Source: Paenibacillus melissococcoides (GTDB taxonomy: Bacteria; Bacillota; Bacilli; Paenibacillales; Paenibacillaceae). From it: 64,000 bases of DNA. Each line of letters starts with the position of its first letter. Position 1 is the first letter of the stretch. This document shows positions 62,267-64,000 of this stretch, in pieces. Location of the stretch: positions 1-64,000 of the forward strand of contig CALYLO010000009.1 of NCBI GenBank assembly GCA_944800085.1, written 5' to 3'. The notes under the pieces are model-generated. The model made no database searches. It saw only the letters and a list, made by a program, of their open reading frames with translations, and was not told where the DNA came from. A program made the translations under genes and the position numbers.

Positions 62267-63045
62267 ATGAAAACGAAGAAAAAGCTGTCGGTAAAATCTG
62301 TTCTGGCCATCGCCTTATGCGCGGTCATGCTGATGGTGACTGCTTGCTCGAAGCAGGAAGCGCAAGGCGGCAATGAGAAGGATGGCGACGGAATCTGGCA
62401 TCGTACAGACAAGACGTGGATAAGGCGATGAAGAAAAATCTGGGCGTGGAGAGCGACGATGTCGTTCACACCGCGATCGTGCTTGGCGACGACGGCAAGT
62501 ACCGCAACCTGGAGCAAGTCAATTTCTGGTCCGCGCTTATTTTCTCGCCGAACATTAGCGAGGAGAAATTCGAGCGCATCATGGACCTGCTCGACTATTC
62601 GACGTCCAAAGAAGGACAAATGTTGCTCAACATGGGCTTCGAAGGCAAGGATTGGAAGTATGGTGACAATCAAGAACTCGTCAGCCTGCTGCCGGAAGGC
62701 ACGTCTCTGGAAGACAAATATCCAAGCCGCTTCGAAGGGCTGTACCTTTTGGGCGACGACTTCAGCATGATCAACCCGGCGATCAAGAAGGAGTACCGCG
62801 ACAGAGCGATCCTTCACTATCAGAACAAAGCCAAGCTCGGCAAAGAAGGCGGCAAGCTGGCCGAGTACGATTGGACGGTTCAACTGTATGATTCCAAAGC
62901 GAAAAATCAGGCGACCTTCAATTATGAGTCGGAATGCACGAACCTGATTCTGCAAAACGGAGATCTGGAAGCAAACTGGAAGAAATGGGTGGACAGCAAA
63001 ATGCCGCTTGTCCAACCGGTTCTGGATGAACTGAACAAACAATAA
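62267..63045 (+). pseudogene. Sugar-binding lipoprotein with most of its middle deleted
   Basis: The 5' end (62267-62431) encodes a lipoprotein signal with lipobox VTACSK and a short linker. It then shifts into a frame that stops after 54 codons. From about 62390 another frame gives the last ~215 residues of an LplA-type binding protein (FWSALIFSPNISEEKFERIMDLLDYSTSKEGQ...). Intact relatives have about 540 residues, so roughly 280-300 codons are missing. The gene cannot make a functional receptor. Confidence 0.85.
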
Positions 63046-63108
63046 GAAATACGCATGTAGCTGCAAGTGAAGTTGGCCTGAGGGGTTCGTCAGCGGTCCG
63101 AGTCGATG

Positions 63109-63146
63109 GAACCCGGTATGCAGGATAGTCCCATGCAACCGGGTTC
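63109..63146 (+). terminator. Hairpin after the broken binding-protein gene
   Basis: GAACCCGGT (63109-63117) pairs with ACCGGGTTC (63138-63146), with TGCA/TGCA extending the stem inside. T-run is weak. The remaining gap up to 63383 shows no other feature. Confidence 0.6.
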
Positions 63147-63383
63147 TTCGCTTCACCGTCCAGCTCTTCTGAATGAGGAATGTGCATAACTGCCGCAGCG
63201 GAGGGCTTCCCTCCCTGCATGACCTGGGGATGCTGGGCACCGATGATGTGCTTCTATCATTCCGGTTATGCATGTTCCTGAGAAAGGAGAAGGAATCTGG
63301 CAGTTATTCAATTTTGTAAACCGATTACTCCCTGGAAGAATCTATGATCACGCCCTTATAAATGAAGCAATGGAGGAACGACT

Positions 63384-64000
63384 ATGGACAATCCGCAATT
63401 AACCGCCCTGCTGCGGCAAATGACGTTAGAAGAGAAAGTCGCGCAATTGCTGCAGCTTACGGCTCATTTTCATGAAGGCGCAGCGAGTGAAGGACAAGTG
63501 ACCGGTCCAATGGAAGAGATGGGGATCACGGAATCGATGGTGAACGCCAGCGGATCCGTGCTCGGACTGTCGGGCGCGCAAGCGGTCATTGACGTGCAGA
63601 GATCCTATTTAAGCAAAAGCCGGCTCGGCATTCCGCTGCTGTTCATGGCGGATGTCGTGCACGGGTTCAAGACGATATTTCCGATTCCGCTCGCGATCGG
63701 CTGCTCCTGGGATGTGGACCTGGCGGAGAAGAGCGCGGCGGTGGCCGCCAAAGAATCGGCGGCGGCGGGCATCCATGTCACCTTCGCGCCGATGGTGGAT
63801 CTGGTGCGCGATCCGCGTTGGGGAAGAGTGATGGAGACGACCGGGGAAGATCCGTATCTGAACAGCCTCTTCGCGCGCGCATTCGTTCGCGGCTACCAGG
63901 GCGGCAATCTGAAGGAGGACACCGACCGTCTCGCGGCCTGCGTCAAGCATTTTGCCGCTTACGGCGCGCCGGAGGGCGGACGCGACTACAATACGGTCGA
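63384..64000 (+). CDS. Glycoside hydrolase family 3 (beta-glucosidase/xylosidase-like), N-terminal part
   Basis: The gene runs off the window after 205 codons. The GH3 TIM-barrel begins MTLEEKVAQLLQL and continues IPLLFMADVVHGFKTIFPIPLAIGCSWD. Family positions APMVDLVRDPRWGR, ETTGEDPYLN, CVKHFAAYG and GRDYNTV are visible. The nucleophile lies beyond the edge. There is no signal peptide, so it likely acts on imported oligosaccharides inside the cell. ATG 63384 follows GGAGG. It probably processes the sugar taken up by the neighbouring transporter. Confidence 0.9.
   Translation, partial: MDNPQLTALLRQMTLEEKVAQLLQLTAHFHEGAASEGQVTGPMEEMGITESMVNASGSVLGLSGAQAVIDVQRSYLSKSRLGIPLLFMADVVHGFKTIFPIPLAIGCSWDVDLAEKSAAVAAKESAAAGIHVTFAPMVDLVRDPRWGRVMETTGEDPYLNSLFARAFVRGYQGGNLKEDTDRLAACVKHFAAYGAPEGGRDYNTV

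Overview
The window comes from a moderately GC-rich Firmicute, most likely Paenibacillus or a close relative. This is inferred from the gene families: S-layer-homology and DUF5704 proteins, LplB/LplC-type sugar transporters, DUF3139, polysaccharide deacetylase with a copper-amine-oxidase-like stalk domain, strong AGGAGG ribosome sites and sigma-A promoters. No 16S or tRNA gene is present, so the species is not determined.

Region 1 (1 to about 12.1 kb) is the early half of a Mu-like transposable prophage, read right to left. A repressor (11138-11575, +) faces the early promoter. Then follow small regulators, the DDE transposase (MuA-like), the target ATPase (MuB-like), a run of small proteins, GemA, a DnaD/DnaC-like helicase-loading pair, an amidase, Mor, a terminator, the holin block, Mu gp26/gp27-like genes and the start of the gp28-like terminase. 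Two genes at the window edge (terminase and gp26-like) carry short frameshifting lesions. Four copies of TGTCCC(A/T)TTG between 11613 and 12113 look like transposase end-binding sites.

Region 2 (12.2-27.5 kb) is chromosomal: an LCP-family cell-wall enzyme coupled to hemL, an intact ABC-2 exporter (15-17.8 kb), a secreted NlpC/P60-like protein, bcp, and a second ABC-2 locus that is wrecked. In that locus one permease is split by a 1624-bp insertion sequence and the ATPase is a chimera of two different ABC families. A MarR-SDR operon follows.

Region 3 (27.7-45.9 kb) holds cell-envelope genes. A SLH protein is followed by a large DUF5704-type secreted protein whose coding sequence is interrupted by a 2570-bp group II intron with a dead reverse transcriptase. 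Next are PadR with a degenerate FtsW-like membrane protein, a polysaccharide deacetylase broken by an 8-bp tandem duplication, and a MoxR-DUF58-transglutaminase operon. After a LacI regulator comes a 36-37 bp direct-repeat cluster that has a diverged relative at 35 kb.

Region 4 (45.9-53 kb) has the threonine-to-glycine pair tdh-kbl with a divergent XRE-cupin regulator, then an AT-rich scrap heap: IS3 remnant, unknown gene, IS4 transposase with two 1-nt lesions, and a headless ABC ATPase.

Region 5 (53-64 kb) is carbohydrate uptake. A Gfo/Idh/MocA oxidoreductase precedes a complete LplB-LplC-lipoprotein transporter. A serine hydrolase lies convergent to it, and then comes a second system of esterase, two permeases, a gutted binding protein and the start of a GH3 glycosidase. 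The second system has lost most of its binding protein, so it is either dead or borrows one from elsewhere.

I found no CRISPR array, rRNA or tRNA, and no recognisable new defence system. The most unusual items are the intron-split gene, the 8-bp duplication, the chimeric ATPase, the phage end sites and the spaced repeats.
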